Assembly: GCF_026242055.1 (NCBI RefSeq) | Contig: NZ_JAPJDL010000006.1 | Span: 186,001 to 250,000 of the forward strand | DNA: 64,000 nucleotides | From: Lentzea sp. NEAU-D7 | GTDB taxonomy: Bacteria > Actinomycetota > Actinomycetes > Mycobacteriales > Pseudonocardiaceae | Reading direction: 5' to 3' | In this document: positions 62,587-64,000 of the stretch, one piece after another | How positions within the stretch are numbered: the first letter of the stretch is position 1 | Layout: the number at the start of each line of letters is the position of its first letter | Notes under the pieces: generated by a model | Database searches by the model: none | What the model was told of the DNA's origin: nothing | Seen by the model: only the letters and a program-made list of their open reading frames with translations | Program-made: the position numbers and the translations under genes

Positions 62587-62949
62587 GTGTTGAAGCAAGG
62601 ACTTGATCCCGGCACGCCCAGCTGCTCGGTCCGCGGCTCGCGACAGGACGGTGTTCCGGTCGTCACCGTCGCGGGTGAGGTGGACATCGACACCGCACCG
62701 CTGCTGCGCGCGGAAGTCACCATCCAGCTGTCCCAGTCACCCGCTGTGCTGGTCGTGGACCTGCGTGAGGTGACCTTCTTCGACTCCTCCGGCATCCGCG
62801 CCCTGCTGACCGCTCACCGGTGCGCGGCGGACCTCCGCGTGGTGGCGGACAGGGCCGCGGTGCTCAGAACTCTTCACTTCTCCGGCATGGACACGGTGTT
62901 CCGCGTCCACCCGACGCTCAGCGAGGCGCTGGCGGGGCTCCGCCGGTAG
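62587..62949 (+). CDS. STAS-domain anti-sigma factor antagonist
   Basis: 120 residues. STAS fold with VPVVTVAGEVDIDTAPLLRAEV and the phosphorylation-site motif FFDSSGIRALLTAH, where the first Ser after Asp is the usual target of an anti-sigma kinase. Unphosphorylated antagonist binds the anti-sigma factor and frees a SigB/SigF-type sigma factor. No anti-sigma kinase gene is adjacent. Start GTG 62587. Confidence 0.88.
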   Translation: MLKQGLDPGTPSCSVRGSRQDGVPVVTVAGEVDIDTAPLLRAEVTIQLSQSPAVLVVDLREVTFFDSSGIRALLTAHRCAADLRVVADRAAVLRTLHFSGMDTVFRVHPTLSEALAGLRR

Positions 62950-63045
62950 CGGATCGTCGGTCCACACCGGACTCGACGCCCGCCTGCCGCCCGGCCCCGA
63001 CCGTCCTGCCGGAGGTCCAGGGCCTGGCGGCGAACATCCGGTGAG

Positions 63046-63279
63046 CTACTTGCCGAGTCGCCGTGCGAGCAGTTCCTTGCCCTGCTCGGCGCCCTTGCGG
63101 CTCTCGCCCTGCGCGCGGCGGAAGAACTCCGCCAGTTCCGAGTCGCCCGCGCTCTCCGCGTCCTGGACGTAGGTCTCCAGCCGCAGAGCGTTGCTCAGGC
63201 AGGCCTCCACGAACCAGATGATGTTGTAGTCCTTGTCCTTCGTACCCGTCACCGTCTGGGCGTCGGCGTTGATCGACAC
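63046..63279 (-). CDS. Small conserved helical protein
   Basis: 77 residues starting MSINADAQTVTGTKDKDYNI and continuing IWFVEACLSNALRLETYVQDAESAGDSELAEFFRRAQGESRKGAEQGKELL. All-helical, acidic. Such short proteins recur in actinomycetes near stress regulators; function unknown. The GTG start at 63279 has GGAGG upstream, a strong ribosome site. Confidence 0.75.
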   Translation of the reverse strand: MSINADAQTVTGTKDKDYNIIWFVEACLSNALRLETYVQDAESAGDSELAEFFRRAQGESRKGAEQGKELLARRLGK

Positions 63280-63360
63280 GGTTTCCTCCTCTTCCGGTAT
63301 CGCGTTCTCCCCCAGTCGACTACCCCGCTGGCAGAGGAAGACACATCGCCGGAAAGCGAA

Positions 63361-63390
63361 GGACGGGACCGGCAGATGCCGGCCCCGCCC
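63361..63390 (-). terminator. Terminator of the Gly-rich repeat protein gene
   Basis: A 14-bp stem (63361-63374 with 63377-63390, two G-U wobbles in the minus-strand RNA) with a 2-nt apex lies 16 bp beyond the stop at 63407. Confidence 0.7.
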
Positions 63391-63406
63391 TGTGATCACC
63401 TGGTGG

Positions 63407-64000
63407 TCACGCCTTCACGGAGTGCTTCCCGCGGGTCCAGGACGTGGCGTCGCCGCCGTCGCCCGCGGGACCGGAGTGGCCACCGGCCGTGGTGCTGTGG
63501 TTGGAGGCGTCGCCGGTCGAACCGGTGGCACCCGTGTCACCGGAGTCGCCCGAGGTGACCTCGGTCCAGGACTTGGTGCCGTGGTTCTTCCAGTCGTGCT
63601 TCCAGCCGTGGCAGTTGCCGCCGCGGTGGTGCTTGTTCTCGGTCTTCACCACTGCCTTGTTGCCGCCGGTGGCACCGGAGTTCCCGGAGTCGCCCGAGTC
63701 ACCGGTCGTGGCGTTGTTCGAGCTGCTGGCGTTGCCGCCGTCACCCGAGTTGCCGCCCTTGCCCGCGGTGGCCTTGGCCGAACCGGACTTGCCGTGGTTC
63801 CAGGACTTGCCCTGCTCGGTCACCGCCCAGGCATCGCCGCCGTCACCGGCCGGGCCGGAGTTGCCGCCCTTGGTGACGCTGTGGTTGCCCGCGCCACCGG
63901 TCGTGCCGGTGGCACCCGTGTCGCCGGAGTCGCCCGACGTCACCGTGGTCCAGGACTTGGTGCCGTTCCAGGACCAGCCGTGGCCGCGCTCGGAACCGGT
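63407..64000 (-). CDS. Gly/Ser/Asp-rich repetitive protein, N-terminus outside window
   Basis: At least 198 residues; the frame stays open to the window edge. Collagen-like low-complexity repeats SGDSGDTGATG and SGPAGDGGDA alternate with Trp/Lys/His-rich spacers such as SWNHGK and WKHDWKNHGTKSW. Units of roughly 60-70 residues recur, for example SGDSGDTGATG at both 63930 and 63550. No domain recognised. Probably a secreted or surface structural protein; the signal peptide would lie beyond 64000. Confidence 0.7.
   Translation of the reverse strand, partial: TGSERGHGWSWNGTKSWTTVTSGDSGDTGATGTTGGAGNHSVTKGGNSGPAGDGGDAWAVTEQGKSWNHGKSGSAKATAGKGGNSGDGGNASSSNNATTGDSGDSGNSGATGGNKAVVKTENKHHRGGNCHGWKHDWKNHGTKSWTEVTSGDSGDTGATGSTGDASNHSTTAGGHSGPAGDGGDATSWTRGKHSVKA

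Overview
The window is high-GC actinomycete DNA. A type VII secretion accessory cluster, mycothiol-linked and GAF-ANTAR genes, the orn/tRNA-His pairing and many GTG starts all suggest a filamentous member of the Pseudonocardiales (Saccharothrix/Lentzea-like). That assignment is inference from gene content. No rRNA, integrase, intact transposase or CRISPR array was seen.

Layout. 1-3.5 kb: end of a toroid-type protein, then an orphan ESX accessory set (helical substrate-like protein, DUF3558 lipoprotein, PPE protein, EspG). 3.5-8.6 kb (minus): lactate monooxygenase-like enzyme, VOC protein, a fused SecD-SecF, a secreted protein and a TPR membrane protein. 8.6-13 kb: a rifampicin monooxygenase (Rox) with a rifamycin-associated-element-like site upstream, then NUDIX, azoreductase, MarR and ferredoxin-reductase genes. 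13-24 kb: acyl-CoA ligase, LuxR and XRE-TPR regulators (the latter divergent from a 44-residue secreted peptide), two bacterial PH-domain proteins, a GlxA-type regulator, an MFS transporter and a HerA-like ATPase. 23.7-27.7 kb: oligoribonuclease, tRNA-His, ABC-F protein, L,D-transpeptidase and tRNA-Lys. 27.7-36.8 kb: secreted M23 peptidase, regulators and oxidoreductases, closed by a second, almost identical 173-bp copy of the tRNA-Lys region.

37.8-56.5 kb is the most unusual part and is entirely on the minus strand. A 12-kb run of eight genes, mostly joined by 4-bp ATGA/GTGA overlaps, encodes a single-chain SEDS glycosyltransferase-transpeptidase fusion, a membrane-anchored protein kinase, a small tail-anchored protein, a zinc-ribbon GTPase, a tail-anchored GAP1-like partner, a MotA/ZorA-like coiled-coil membrane protein, a MotB/ZorB-like protein and an unknown protein. 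Downstream on the same strand lies a three-gene TerB-domain / DUF2791 (BrxD-like) ATPase / Lhr-like helicase-exonuclease module. I read this as a defence or biological-conflict island next to tRNA-Lys. Family names are from motif recognition; the working model is inference.

57.6-64 kb: AI-2E-type permease, fatty acid desaturase, three GAF-ANTAR regulators, a STAS anti-anti-sigma protein, a small conserved protein and the 3' part of a Gly-rich repetitive protein that runs off the window.
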